Shown one piece after another: positions 28,399-37,927 of a DNA stretch of 64,000 bases. The stretch comes from Streptomyces sp. NBC_01750 (GTDB lineage: Bacteria; Actinomycetota; Actinomycetes; Streptomycetales; Streptomycetaceae), in NCBI RefSeq assembly GCF_035918095.1, contig NZ_CP109137.1, positions 6,822,001-6,886,000 on the forward strand, in the 5' to 3' direction. Position 1 is the first letter of the stretch. Each line of letters opens with the position of its first letter. Below the pieces are notes generated by a model. It worked only from the letters and a program-made list of their open reading frames with translations. It had not been told where the DNA came from and made no database searches. The translations under genes were made by a program, and so were the position numbers.

Positions 28399-30375
28399 TC
28401 AGCCGACGTGGACGCGAGGTCGCCTCGACCGGTTGGGTTCGGCCTCGCGCAGGACTTCGCGGGTGACGGGGGCGACTTCGCCCTGGCCGAAGAGGAAGAA
28501 GCGGAGGAAGTTGGTGAAGGGGTTGCCCTCGGTCCACTCGAAGTAGATGTGCGGCTGCTGTCCGGTGGTGTCGCGGACGTGCAGGAGCAGCGCGGCGAGG
28601 GCGTTGGGGATGGAAGAGGACTCCAGGGTCAGGACCCGGAAGCGGTCGTGCAGCACTTCGCCGCGGACACTCAGGTCCGCCTCGAACTCCGAGGGGTCGA
28701 GGACGGTCACCTCGACGAAGACGAAGTCCTCTTGGGCCGGGACGTCGTTGTCCTTCCGGATCTGCTCGATCTTCTCGCGGTACTCCGCGATGTCACGGTT
28801 GTCGGGCTCGTTGGCGATGAACCGGATCCTGCGGCTGGCGATGTCCCGTACGAACCGCTCCGCCATGTCGTCCAGAGACACGTGGGTGACACGCAGCTCG
28901 AAGGCGCGGGCGAGCCGGGACAGGAGCGAGACGAGGATGATCCCGGCGATGAAGCAGGCGCCGATCTTCACACCGTCGGGCCGCTCGATGACGTTGAGGA
29001 CGGTGGTGTAGAGGAAGACCGCGGAGATGACCGCGAAGCCGATGGTCCAGTTGCGCTGTCGGGCGCGGTGGGCGGCGATGGTCACCGCGATCGCCGCGGA
29101 ACAGATCAGCACCAGTACGCCGGTGGCGTAGGCACCGCCCTGGGCGTCGACGTCGGCGTCGAAGAGCCAGGTGACCAGGAACGCCACCAGGATGAAGACG
29201 ATCACCATGGGGCGCACGGCGCGCGCCCAGTGCGGGGCCATGCCGTAGCGGGGCAGGTAGCGCGGCATCAGGTTGAGCAGTCCGGCCATCGCGGAGGCCC
29301 CGGCGAACCAGAGGATGGCGATGGTGGCGACGTCGTAGACGGTGCCAAAGATGTCTCCGAGGTATGCGTGCGCCAGGTAGGCGAGCGCACGTCCGTTGGC
29401 CGCGCCGCCCGGCTCGAACTCCTTCGCCGGGATGAGCAGGGTGGTGATGAAGCTGGTGGCGATCAGGAACACGCTCATGATCAGCGCGGCGGTAGTGAGC
29501 AGCTTCTTCGTGCCGCGGATGCGTCCTGCGGGCTTCGCCTCGGTGTCGCCGGCATCGCCCTCGACGTGCGGCATGACCGCCACGCCGGTCTCGAAGCCGG
29601 ACAGGCCCAGCGCCAGCTTGGGAAAGACCAGCAGTGCCACTCCGATCATGGCCACAACGTTTCCGTGCTCGGTGGTCAGGGCGCTGGACCAGTCGGCCAC
29701 CACGTGCGCGGCGGTGGCGACGTGCCACAGGCCCACGACCACGACGACGGCGTTGAGGGCCAGGTACAGGCCGACCAGGACGACGGCTACGCCGATCGCC
29801 TCGAGGAAGCCCTTGAGGAACACCGCCCCCAGCAGCGCGATCAGCACCAGCGTGACGACCATCTGCTGCCCGTGCAGCGCGCTGGGCACGTGCGGATTCT
29901 CCACCAGGTGAATGGAGGAGTCGGCCGCCGACAGGGTGATGGTGATCAGGAAGTCGGTGGCGGCGAAGCCGAGCAGGGTCAGGACGAACAGCTTGCCCTT
30001 CCAGAACGACAGCAGGCGCTCCAGCATGGCGATCGAGCCTTCGCCGTGCGGGCTCTCCTCGGCCACCCGCCGGTACACCGGTAGCGCGCCCGCCAGGGTC
30101 ACGATCACCAGGACGATGGTGGCCACCGGGGACAACAGCCCGGCCGCGAGCGCGGCGATGCCCGGCTGATAGCCGAGCGTGGAGAAGTAGTCGACGCCGG
30201 TCAGGCACATCACCCGCCACCACCGCTGCCCCTTGTGCGTGGGCGGGGGTTCCGTCTCGGCTTGCGGCCCCTGCTGGTGCCTGGCCATGTCGGACAGGCC
30301 CGCCAGCATCCACGCGCGCAGGCGCTGCCGTGGGGTGACGGCGGAATCGGAAGCCACAGGGGTGGGACTGGCCAC
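28399..30375 (-). CDS. APC-superfamily permease (probable cation/amino-acid transporter)
   Basis: 658 residues. About twelve membrane helices (residues roughly 40-480) begin with [23 protein letters not shown]; a cytoplasmic C-terminal domain of about 170 residues follows. The fold and the large C-terminal domain are like the KimA/Kup-type branch of APC transporters, and the neighbouring genes are potassium-related, so K+ is a plausible substrate. Relatives are also annotated as amino-acid permeases. GTG 30375 is chosen because AGGAG lies six bases upstream; a longer in-frame opening from 30414 lacks a ribosome site. Confidence 0.85.
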   Translation of the reverse strand: MASPTPVASDSAVTPRQRLRAWMLAGLSDMARHQQGPQAETEPPPTHKGQRWWRVMCLTGVDYFSTLGYQPGIAALAAGLLSPVATIVLVIVTLAGALPVYRRVAEESPHGEGSIAMLERLLSFWKGKLFVLTLLGFAATDFLITITLSAADSSIHLVENPHVPSALHGQQMVVTLVLIALLGAVFLKGFLEAIGVAVVLVGLYLALNAVVVVVGLWHVATAAHVVADWSSALTTEHGNVVAMIGVALLVFPKLALGLSGFETGVAVMPHVEGDAGDTEAKPAGRIRGTKKLLTTAALIMSVFLIATSFITTLLIPAKEFEPGGAANGRALAYLAHAYLGDIFGTVYDVATIAILWFAGASAMAGLLNLMPRYLPRYGMAPHWARAVRPMVIVFILVAFLVTWLFDADVDAQGGAYATGVLVLICSAAIAVTIAAHRARQRNWTIGFAVISAVFLYTTVLNVIERPDGVKIGACFIAGIILVSLLSRLARAFELRVTHVSLDDMAERFVRDIASRRIRFIANEPDNRDIAEYREKIEQIRKDNDVPAQEDFVFVEVTVLDPSEFEADLSVRGEVLHDRFRVLTLESSSIPNALAALLLHVRDTTGQQPHIYFEWTEGNPFTNFLRFFLFGQGEVAPVTREVLREAEPNRSRRPRVHVG

Positions 30376-30840
30376 CGGGTACTCCTGTCGTATGCAAACG
30401 GAATCAGCCATCAATGCGACGGCCCGGTCAGCGTACGCAACCCGGCCCGTGGGCGATTCGGCTGGTCAGGGTAGCTGGATACGAGCCGTGGCACCCCCGG
30501 TTGCGCCGCCACTCGATCGCGCAGCCGGCATCCCGGGTGCGGGCTGCCGAAACGGTCGGCGAGCGGCATGCCCCGCTGATGGCGGGGCATGGCGCCCCGA
30601 TGTCGTCGTCGGCTTCGACGAGGGACGACGCCGCAACCGGCTACCCGTCATCGCGAGACGGCGGCAGTTCGGATCGGCCTGCCCCGGCGCCCGCGTATCC
30701 CGTCAGCGTCGCGTTACGGGTACGGATTTTCCCGTCAAGCACCCGTCAGGGAGGGGCCGTTCCCCTGATAAGCGGGCATAGCGTCACCAGAGCACCCCCG
30801 GCCGACCCGGCCGCGTGTCGTCTTCTTCGAGGGCAGGACC
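30376..30840. other. 465-bp divergent intergenic region
   Basis: No gene is seen between the minus-strand permease and the plus-strand 30841 gene. It contains operator C at 30702-30750. The segment 30480-30690 has open frames on both strands but poor codon structure and no ribosome sites. Confidence 0.6.
30702..30750 (+). promoter_or_regulatory. Direct-repeat operator C, 11-21-11 spacing
   Basis: GTCAGC (30702), GTTACG (30713), GTCAAG (30734) and GTCAGG (30745) begin 11, 21 and 11 bases apart, the same geometry as operators A and B. It ends 90 bp before the ATG of the plus-strand 30841 gene and lies some 330 bp upstream of the permease start. The second half-site is the least conserved. Confidence 0.6.
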
Positions 30841-31227
30841 ATGTCTCCAGTCGATCATCCCGAGGACCCCGATCCTTCTGAACGCTTCCCGGCCGGACCT
30901 CTCTACGTCCCCGTCCGGCCGGGACCCGCGGGCTGCACAGCCCGGTTCTTCCGCACCCCCCTCGGCGGCCGCACAGCCGTTGGCTTCACCTCCGAGGAGA
31001 AGCTCCTCGCCACACTGGGCACGCAACAGGCCTGCATCAGGCTCTCGGAGCCCGCGCTGCGTGCACTTGCCGCACCCCTGGGCGTCGTCACCCTCACCGT
31101 CGATCCGCAGTTCTCCGCCCCCGCGGCCGCCGAGGGGCGTTGTCGCGAGAGCACTTGGCGTGACCGGAAACCGCAGCACATCGGTGTCCTGCGGGTGACC
31201 GGTGCCGCGCCCTCGTCTCGTATCTGA
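30841..31227 (+). CDS. SAV_915-like small protein
   Basis: 128 residues, soluble. VPVRPGPAGCTARFFRTPLGGRTAVGFTSEEKL and LRALAAPLGVVTLTVDPQ resemble a streptomycete family annotated after SAV_915, related in pattern to SseB N-terminal domains; no function is established. ATG 30841 follows GGGCAGGA. It lies under operator C and is followed 26 bp later by lysA on the same strand. Confidence 0.7.
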   Translation: MSPVDHPEDPDPSERFPAGPLYVPVRPGPAGCTARFFRTPLGGRTAVGFTSEEKLLATLGTQQACIRLSEPALRALAAPLGVVTLTVDPQFSAPAAAEGRCRESTWRDRKPQHIGVLRVTGAAPSSRI

Positions 31228-31253
31228 ACCTGCTGATCGGCTGAGGAGGCGTC

Positions 31254-32606
31254 ATGTCCATTTCCCTGTCATCGGATCCGCAGACCCCGTCCCGACCCCT
31301 GCGCGACACCGACGACCTGTCCGTCTGGCCCCGCTCCGCCCGTCCCGAACCCGACGGGGACGTCTGTGTCGGCGGGGTGTCACTCGCCGAGGCGGCCGAC
31401 CGCTTCGGTACCCCTTTGTACGTACTCGACGAGGAAGAGGTCCGGGAGCGCTGCCGCACCTATCGCACGACGTTCCCCGAGGCCGATGTCGTCTACGCGG
31501 CCAAGGCGTTCCTGTGCCGAGCGGTCGCGCACTGGGTCAGGGAGGAGGGCCTGGGTCTGGACGTCTGCTCCGCAGGGGAGCTGGAACTCGCCGTCACCAC
31601 CGGCTTCCCGCCGGAGAAGATTGTGATGCACGGCAACGCGAAGAGCCCCGAGGACCTGCTCACCGCCGTTCGGCTCGGCGCCGGACGCATTGTCGTGGAC
31701 AGCGCATCGGAGATTGCCCGGCTGTCCGCGATCACACCCGCGGGCACCCGCCAGCAGGTCATGGTGCGGGTGGTGCCGGGCGTCGCGGCGGGCGGGCACG
31801 CGAAGATACGCACGGGCACGGACGACCAGAAATTCGGCCTCTCCATCACGGACGGGTCCGCGCAGCATGCCGTGGCCCGGGTGCTCGGCCAGCCGCCCCT
31901 GGAGCTTGTCGGGCTGCACTGCCACATCGGCTCGCAGATCGCCACCGCCAAGCCGTATGTCGCCGCGGTGCGGCGCATCGTCGGTCTGATGGCCCGGATA
32001 CGGGACCAGCACGGCATCGCCCTGCCACAGCTGGACATCGGCGGCGGGCACGCCATCGCCTACCGGCCCGGCGAGGAGAGCCTCGATGCAGGCGTCCTGG
32101 CCGGCCGGATCCGCGCCGAACTCGAAGACGGCTGTGCCAGGGCCAAGCTGCCCGTGCCCCGGCTCACCCTGGAGCCGGGCCGGGCGGTGATCGGCCCCGC
32201 CGGGGTTGCGCTCTACCGGGTCCTCGCGGTCAAGCGCACCGGGGAGCACACCTTCGTCGCCGTCGACGGCGGCATGAGCGACAACCCCAGGCCCGCGCTG
32301 TACGGGGTGCGGTACGCGCCCCGGCTCATCGGCCGCTCCTCATCGGTGCCGCCTCGCCTTGTCACCGTGGTCGGCCGACACTGCGAGGCGGGCGACGTAC
32401 TGGCGGACGGCGTGCCGCTGCCGGGTGACGTACGCCCCGGCGACCTGCTCGCGGTACCCGCGGCCGGCGCGTACCACCTGTCCATGGCCTCCGGTTACAA
32501 CCTTGTCGGCAGGCCTCCCGTCGTCGCCGTCTCGGACGGCCACGCACGGATGCTCATACGCCGCGAATCGCTGGACGACATGAGCCGCCGGGACATCGGC
32601 CTCTAG
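31254..32606 (+). CDS. lysA: Diaminopimelate decarboxylase-like PLP enzyme (LysA paralogue)
   Basis: 450 residues, fold-type III (alanine-racemase-like) barrel. The PLP lysine is Lys84 in YAAKAFLC; GLHCHIGSQI and EPGRAVIGPAG are conserved. The catalytic cysteine motif reads HCEAGD (Cys377) where housekeeping LysA has CESGD, and the phosphate loop reads GGGHA instead of GGGFG-like. It would decarboxylate meso-diaminopimelate to lysine, but the changes and the position away from thrA/hom suggest a second, perhaps specialised, copy. GAGGAGG precedes ATG 31254. Confidence 0.85.
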   Translation: MSISLSSDPQTPSRPLRDTDDLSVWPRSARPEPDGDVCVGGVSLAEAADRFGTPLYVLDEEEVRERCRTYRTTFPEADVVYAAKAFLCRAVAHWVREEGLGLDVCSAGELELAVTTGFPPEKIVMHGNAKSPEDLLTAVRLGAGRIVVDSASEIARLSAITPAGTRQQVMVRVVPGVAAGGHAKIRTGTDDQKFGLSITDGSAQHAVARVLGQPPLELVGLHCHIGSQIATAKPYVAAVRRIVGLMARIRDQHGIALPQLDIGGGHAIAYRPGEESLDAGVLAGRIRAELEDGCARAKLPVPRLTLEPGRAVIGPAGVALYRVLAVKRTGEHTFVAVDGGMSDNPRPALYGVRYAPRLIGRSSSVPPRLVTVVGRHCEAGDVLADGVPLPGDVRPGDLLAVPAAGAYHLSMASGYNLVGRPPVVAVSDGHARMLIRRESLDDMSRRDIGL

Positions 32607-32776
32607 CGCCGAACGTTCCGCCTCTGACCGCCTCTGACCGGCTCCGAGCGGCCCGGGTCGAATCCGGGTCGAAACTCAGTGGTTGTCTCTGACTGCCTCC
32701 GATAGCCTCTGAAACCCGTCCTGGCAGGTCACAGCCGTTTCAGCTCGTATAAGCGAAGGTCAAAGAGGTACGCCGG

Positions 32777-34324
32777 ATGTTCTTGACGATCAGCACGACC
32801 GGTACCCCCGAACGTCCCGCCACCGACCTCGGATTTCTGCTGCACAAGCATCCCGACAAGGCGCAGAAGTTCTCCACCTCGCACGGCACGGCGCATGTCT
32901 TCTACCCCGAGGCGTCCGCCGAGCGCTGCACGTCCGCGCTGCTGCTGGAGGTGGATCCGGTGGCGCTGGTGCGGCGCGGCAAGGGCAAGGGACGTGGTGG
33001 CGCGCCGGATTCGGCGCTCGCGCAGTACGTCAACGACCGGCCGTACGCCGCGTCTTCGCTGCTGGCCGTCGCGCTGAGTACCGTGTTCAAGAGCGCCCTG
33101 CGGGGTGTGTGCGCCGCACTGCCCGGGCGCGCCGATGAGCCGATGCAGCTGCGCGTCGAGGTGCCCGCCCTGCCCGCGCGCGGTGGCGCCGAGCTGGTCC
33201 GAAAGCTCTTCGGGCCGCTGGGCTGGGCCTCGGTCGAGGCGGGGCCGGTGGCGCTGGACGACCGGTTCCCCGAGTGGGGCGACTCCCGCTACGTACAGCT
33301 GGTGCTCGAAGGGGAGCTGCGGCTGGCCGACGCGCTGCGGCAGCTGTACGTCCTGCTGCCGGTGCTCGACGACGCCAAGCACTACTGGGTCGCGCCCGAC
33401 GAGGTGGACAAGCTGCTGCGGGCGGGCGAGGGCTGGCTGGCCGAACACCCCGAGCACAAGCTGATCACCAGCCGCTATCTGTCGCGCCGCTGGGGGCTGA
33501 CCCGGCAGGCGATGGAGCGTCTTGAGCTGGTGCGGCTGGCCGAGGCCGACGACCTCGAGGTCGAGGACGTGGACAACGCCGTGGACGAGACGACGGACAC
33601 CGAGGAGAAGCCGGTGCCGCTGGCTCAGCAGCGGCGGGACGCGATTCTCGACGCGCTGCGCACGGCCGGGGCGAGCCGGGTGCTGGACCTGGGCTGCGGG
33701 CAGGGCCAGTTGGTGCAGGCGCTGCTCAAGGATGTGCGCTTCACCGAGATCGTCGGCGTGGACGTGTCCGTGCGGGCGCTCACCATCGCCGGGCGCCGGC
33801 TGAAGCTGGACCGGATGGGCGAGAGACAGGCCGCACGCGTCAAGCTCCTGCAGGGTTCGCTCATGTACACCGACAAGCGGCTGGGCGGATACGACGCCGC
33901 CGTGCTGAGCGAGGTCATCGAGCATCTGGATCTGCCGCGGCTGCCCGCTCTGGAGTACGCGGTGTTCGGGTCCGCCAGGCCGCAGACCGTGGTCGTGACG
34001 ACGCCGAACGTCGAGTACAACGTCCGCTGGGAGACGCTGCCCGCGGGGCATGTCCGGCACAGCGATCACCGTTTCGAGTGGACGCGCGCGGAATTCCGCT
34101 CCTGGGCGCGTGCCGTCGCCGAACGCGTCGGCTACGGCGTCGAGTTCGTGGCCGTGGGGCCCGACGACCCGGAGGTGGGGCCGCCCACCCAGATGGCTGT
34201 CTTCACCCGCAGCGACGAGACTGAGAAGACCAGGAACACCGACAGGTCCCGGCACACAGACAGGACCGACAAGACCGAGAAAACCGGCAGGACCGAGGCC
34301 GAGAAGGAGGCGAAGGCCGCATGA
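32777..34324 (+). CDS. hen1: 3'-terminal RNA ribose 2'-O-methyltransferase Hen1
   Basis: 515 residues. The N-terminal half is the bacteria-specific domain that activates the ligase of Pnkp; the C-terminal half is the methyltransferase. Asp304 starts the SAM motif DLGCGQG. The metal site ExxEH is Glu379, Glu382, His383, with His428 in RHSDHRF. It methylates the 2'-OH at the break of a damaged RNA before ligation so the same nuclease cannot cut again. A charged Thr/Lys/Glu-rich tail ends the protein, and the stop overlaps the pnkp start (ATGA). Confidence 0.95.
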   Translation: MFLTISTTGTPERPATDLGFLLHKHPDKAQKFSTSHGTAHVFYPEASAERCTSALLLEVDPVALVRRGKGKGRGGAPDSALAQYVNDRPYAASSLLAVALSTVFKSALRGVCAALPGRADEPMQLRVEVPALPARGGAELVRKLFGPLGWASVEAGPVALDDRFPEWGDSRYVQLVLEGELRLADALRQLYVLLPVLDDAKHYWVAPDEVDKLLRAGEGWLAEHPEHKLITSRYLSRRWGLTRQAMERLELVRLAEADDLEVEDVDNAVDETTDTEEKPVPLAQQRRDAILDALRTAGASRVLDLGCGQGQLVQALLKDVRFTEIVGVDVSVRALTIAGRRLKLDRMGERQAARVKLLQGSLMYTDKRLGGYDAAVLSEVIEHLDLPRLPALEYAVFGSARPQTVVVTTPNVEYNVRWETLPAGHVRHSDHRFEWTRAEFRSWARAVAERVGYGVEFVAVGPDDPEVGPPTQMAVFTRSDETEKTRNTDRSRHTDRTDKTEKTGRTEAEKEAKAA

Positions 34325-36900
34325 CCAGCACCACTCCGACCACCGCGCCGGCGAAGCGCACGCTCCCGGTGACCGACCTGTCCCTCGTCGTCCTCATCGG
34401 CGCCACCGGCTCCGGCAAGTCCACCTTCGCCCGTAAGCACTTCAAGCCCACCGAGGTCATCTCCTCCGACTTCTGCCGCGGGCTCGTCGCCGACGACGAG
34501 AACGACCAGAGCGCGAGCGGTGCCGCCTTCGACGTACTGCACTACATCGCGGGCAAGCGGCTCGCCGCCGGGCGGCTGACCGTGGTCGACGCCACCAGCG
34601 TGCAGCCCGAGAGCCGTCGGCAGCTTGTGCAGCTGGCACGCCAGTACGACGTGCTGCCCATCGCGATCGTCCTCGACATGCCGGAAGAGGTCTGCGCCGA
34701 GCGCAACGCCGTACGTCCCGACCGGGCCGGGATGCCGCGCCACGTCATCCAGCGTCACCGGCGCGAACTGCGCCGTTCGCTGCGCGGACTGGAGCGTGAG
34801 GGCTTCCGCAAGGTTCACATTCTGCGCAGCGTGGAGGAGGTCGAGAGCGCCGAGGTCGTCCTCGAGCGCCGCTACAACGACCTCAGGCACCTCACCGGCC
34901 CCTTCGACATCATCGGCGACATCCACGGCTGCCGCTCCGAGCTGGAGACCCTGCTCGCCAAGCTCGGCTACGAGGACGGTGCTCATCCCGAAGGGCGTAC
35001 CGCGGTCTTCGTCGGCGACCTCGTCGACCGGGGACCCGACAGCCCCGGTGTGCTGCGCCGCGTGATGGGCATGGTCGCCGGCGGCAATGCCCTGTGCGTG
35101 CCCGGCAACCACGAGAACAAGCTCGGACGCTGGCTCAAGGGCAGGAACGTCCAGCACACACACGGACTCGCCGAGACCATCGAACAGCTGGAGAGGGAGG
35201 ACGACGCTTTCCGCGAGCAGGTGCGGGAGTTCATCGACGGACTCGTCAGCCACTACGTACTCGACGAGGGCAAGCTCGTGGTCTGCCACGCCGGTCTGCC
35301 CGAGAAGTACCACGGACGCACCTCGGGGCGGGTCCGCTCGCACGCGCTGTACGGCGACACGACCGGCGAGACCGACGAGTTCGGCCTGCCCGTGCGCTAC
35401 CCGTGGGCCGAGGACTACCGGGGGCGGGCGGCAGTCGTCTACGGCCACACACCCGTGCCCAGCACCTCGTGGATCAACAACACCATCTGCCTGGACACCG
35501 GAGCGGTCTTCGGCGGCAGGATGACCGCGCTGCGCTGGCCGGAGCGCGAGCTCGTCGACGTACCGGCCGAGAAGGTCTGGTACGAACCGGCCAAACCGCT
35601 CACCACCGAGGCGCCGGGCGGCCGCGAGGGCCGTCCGCTGGACCTCGCCGATGTGCAGGGCCGGCGGGTCGTGGAGACCCGCCACATGGCGCGCATCGGT
35701 GTGCGCGAGGAGAACGCCGCGGCGGCGCTCGAGGTCATGAGCCGTTTCGCCGTCGACCCGCGGCTGCTCACCTACCTTCCGCCGACCATGTCGCCGACCG
35801 CGACATCGAAGGAGCCCGGATACCTGGAGCACCCGGCGGAGGCCTTCGCCCAGTACCGGGCGGACGGCATCGCCAAGGTCGTGTGCGAGGAGAAGCACAT
35901 GGGCTCACGGGCGGTGGCGCTCGTCTGCCGTGACGCCGTGGCCGCGCGCGAGCGGTTCGGGGTCGGTGGTACCTCCGACGCCGGAGGCTATGGCCCCACC
36001 GGAGCGCTGCACACCCGTACCGGACGGCCCTTCTTCGACGACGAGGCCGTCACCGAGGCGGTCCTCGACCGGTTGCGTACGGCCGTCACCGCGGCCGGCC
36101 TGTGGGACGAGTTCGGTACGGAGTGGCTGCTGCTCGACGCAGAGCTGATGCCCTGGTCGCTCAAGGCGGCCGGACTGCTGCGCTCGCAGTACGCCGCGGT
36201 CGGCGCCGCAGCGGGCGCCGTCTTCCCGGGTGCCACGGCGGCCCTCGAGGCTGCCGTGGGGCGCGGCGTCGATGTGGACGGACTCCTGGCCGAGCAGCGC
36301 GAACGTGCCGCGGACGCCGCCGCGTTCACCGACGCGTACCGGCGCTACTGCTGGACGACCGAGGGGCTGAAGGGGGTGCGTCTCGCTCCGTTCCAGATTC
36401 TCGCGGTACAGGGGCGCTCGCTCGCCTCCGTACCGCACGACGAGCAACTGGCGTGGCTGGACCGCCTGGTGGAGCACGACCCGACCGGCCTGCTCCAGGT
36501 CACCCGGCGCCTTGTCGTCGAGACCGGTGACGAGGCCTCGGTCGGGGCGGGTGTCGACTGGTGGCTGGAGATGACCGGCAGGGGCGGCGAGGGCATGGTC
36601 GTCAAGCCGCTCCAGGCACTTGCGCGTGACGGGAAGGGCCGACTGGTGCAGCCGGGCATCAAGGTCCGCGGCCGTGAGTACCTGCGGATCATCTACGGCC
36701 CCGAGTACACCCGCCCGGAGAACCTGGAGCGGCTGCGCAACCGGTTCCTCAACCACAAGCGCTCGCTGGCGCTGCGGGAGTACGCCCTGGGGCTCGAGGC
36801 CCTGGACCGGCTGGCCGACGGCGAGCCGCTGTGGCGGATCCATGAAGCGGTTTTCGCGGTGCTCGCCCTGGAGTCGGAGCCGGTCGACCCGAGGCTGTGA
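34321..36900 (+). CDS. pnkp: Polynucleotide kinase-phosphatase-ligase Pnkp (RNA repair)
   Basis: 859 residues, three enzymes in one. Kinase: P-loop GATGSGKST at 27-35. Phosphatase: GDIHG at 200, GDLVDRGPDS at 233, GNHE at 262. Ligase/adenylyltransferase: Lys525 in CEEKHMG. It heals both ends of cleaved RNA and, with Hen1, seals it. It overlaps hen1 by four bases; the two proteins work as a heterotetramer in characterised bacteria. The cassette repairs tRNAs cut by ribotoxins and so fits next to a conflict system. Confidence 0.96.
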   Translation: MTSTTPTTAPAKRTLPVTDLSLVVLIGATGSGKSTFARKHFKPTEVISSDFCRGLVADDENDQSASGAAFDVLHYIAGKRLAAGRLTVVDATSVQPESRRQLVQLARQYDVLPIAIVLDMPEEVCAERNAVRPDRAGMPRHVIQRHRRELRRSLRGLEREGFRKVHILRSVEEVESAEVVLERRYNDLRHLTGPFDIIGDIHGCRSELETLLAKLGYEDGAHPEGRTAVFVGDLVDRGPDSPGVLRRVMGMVAGGNALCVPGNHENKLGRWLKGRNVQHTHGLAETIEQLEREDDAFREQVREFIDGLVSHYVLDEGKLVVCHAGLPEKYHGRTSGRVRSHALYGDTTGETDEFGLPVRYPWAEDYRGRAAVVYGHTPVPSTSWINNTICLDTGAVFGGRMTALRWPERELVDVPAEKVWYEPAKPLTTEAPGGREGRPLDLADVQGRRVVETRHMARIGVREENAAAALEVMSRFAVDPRLLTYLPPTMSPTATSKEPGYLEHPAEAFAQYRADGIAKVVCEEKHMGSRAVALVCRDAVAARERFGVGGTSDAGGYGPTGALHTRTGRPFFDDEAVTEAVLDRLRTAVTAAGLWDEFGTEWLLLDAELMPWSLKAAGLLRSQYAAVGAAAGAVFPGATAALEAAVGRGVDVDGLLAEQRERAADAAAFTDAYRRYCWTTEGLKGVRLAPFQILAVQGRSLASVPHDEQLAWLDRLVEHDPTGLLQVTRRLVVETGDEASVGAGVDWWLEMTGRGGEGMVVKPLQALARDGKGRLVQPGIKVRGREYLRIIYGPEYTRPENLERLRNRFLNHKRSLALREYALGLEALDRLADGEPLWRIHEAVFAVLALESEPVDPRL

Positions 36901-37102
36901 GCAGAGGCCGTAAAAGGGGCGCACGGGTGCGGGTGAGGGGGCGCACGGTGCGTTCTCGTTGACGCTTGTCCGGACGAGCACCTAGCGTTTTTCACCCCAC
37001 CGCGTGACGTGACTTCAAGCCATCGGTCTGGTCCTGAGAACGCCATCTGACGTGGGAGGAAGAGCACACCGGCAGATCGCGTGGTCCCCCGGAAAGGGCC
37101 AG

Positions 37103-37852
37103 ATGGATCGTTGTGGGGGAACGATGAGTCTGTTCGGTCAGGACCGTTCGTTCCTCGACGCCCTCACCCTCCAGGACCGCCGGGCGCTGCTCGCCGAGGG
37201 GGCGCAGCGGGCGTACGAACCCGGTGACGTGATGATCCGCGAACGCGATACGACGACCTATGTGCTGGCGCTGCTCTCCGGCTGGGCCGTCGTCTCAGTC
37301 GAGACGGAGCGCGGCGCCCGGCTCATCCTCGCCCTGCGCGGTACGGGCGAGGTGGTGGGCGATCTCGCCGCCGTCGACCAGGGGCCGCGCAGCGCCACCG
37401 TCACCGCACTCGGCCGGGTGGAGGCGGTGGCCGTCTCCGGAGTCCGGTTCAGGGGCTTCCTGGCCGCCAGGCCGCACGCCACATCGCTGATCATGCGCCA
37501 GCTCAGCACGCGGCTGCGCAGCGCGGACATCGAGCGCCGAACTCTCGCCTCCGGCACCGTGCTGCAGCGGCTCGCTGCCCGGCTGGTGGAGCTCGCCGAG
37601 CGGGCAGGGCGCCGCGGCGACGACGGCACCATGCTGCAACTCCCTTTGCCGCAACACGACTTGGCGGCCGCCATAGGAGCGACCCGAGAGGCGGTCGCCA
37701 AAGCCCTGCGCCTGCTGCGGGAGCAGGACGTGGTGCGTACGGCCAACCGCCGGGTGATCGTCACCGATATGGAGGTGCTGCTCCTCCTCGCCCAGGGCCG
37801 CGGGCAGCCACCCGGGACACAGCCGCCGGAGAAATCTCCGCCGGCTGTGTAA
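37103..37852 (+). CDS. Crp/Fnr-family transcriptional regulator
   Basis: 249 residues. The cNMP-binding-type beta barrel is at about 20-130 (EPGDVMIRERDTTTYVLALLSGWAVV, GEVVGDLAAVD). The winged helix-turn-helix is near the C-terminus (LPQHDLAAAIGATREAVAKALRLLREQDVV). ATG 37103 follows GGAAAGGG; ATG 37124 is an alternative start. It is 75 bp upstream of the cyclase-like gene that opens the large operon, so it may control that operon, possibly through a cyclic nucleotide. Cyclic-nucleotide binding is not proven by the sequence. Confidence 0.88.
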   Translation: MDRCGGTMSLFGQDRSFLDALTLQDRRALLAEGAQRAYEPGDVMIRERDTTTYVLALLSGWAVVSVETERGARLILALRGTGEVVGDLAAVDQGPRSATVTALGRVEAVAVSGVRFRGFLAARPHATSLIMRQLSTRLRSADIERRTLASGTVLQRLAARLVELAERAGRRGDDGTMLQLPLPQHDLAAAIGATREAVAKALRLLREQDVVRTANRRVIVTDMEVLLLLAQGRGQPPGTQPPEKSPPAV

Positions 37853-37927
37853 ACGGCTACATCGCCGGCCGCCGCGCCCGCCCAGAGTTGACTTGTCACC
37901 AAGCGCCACAGCACGCAGGGAGTCCTA

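Noticed and set aside
32650..32680. tRNA T-loop-like GGTCGAATCC
   Set aside because: No acceptor stem, D-arm or anticodon arm can be formed around it; it lies in a gap with short CCTCTGAC repeats.
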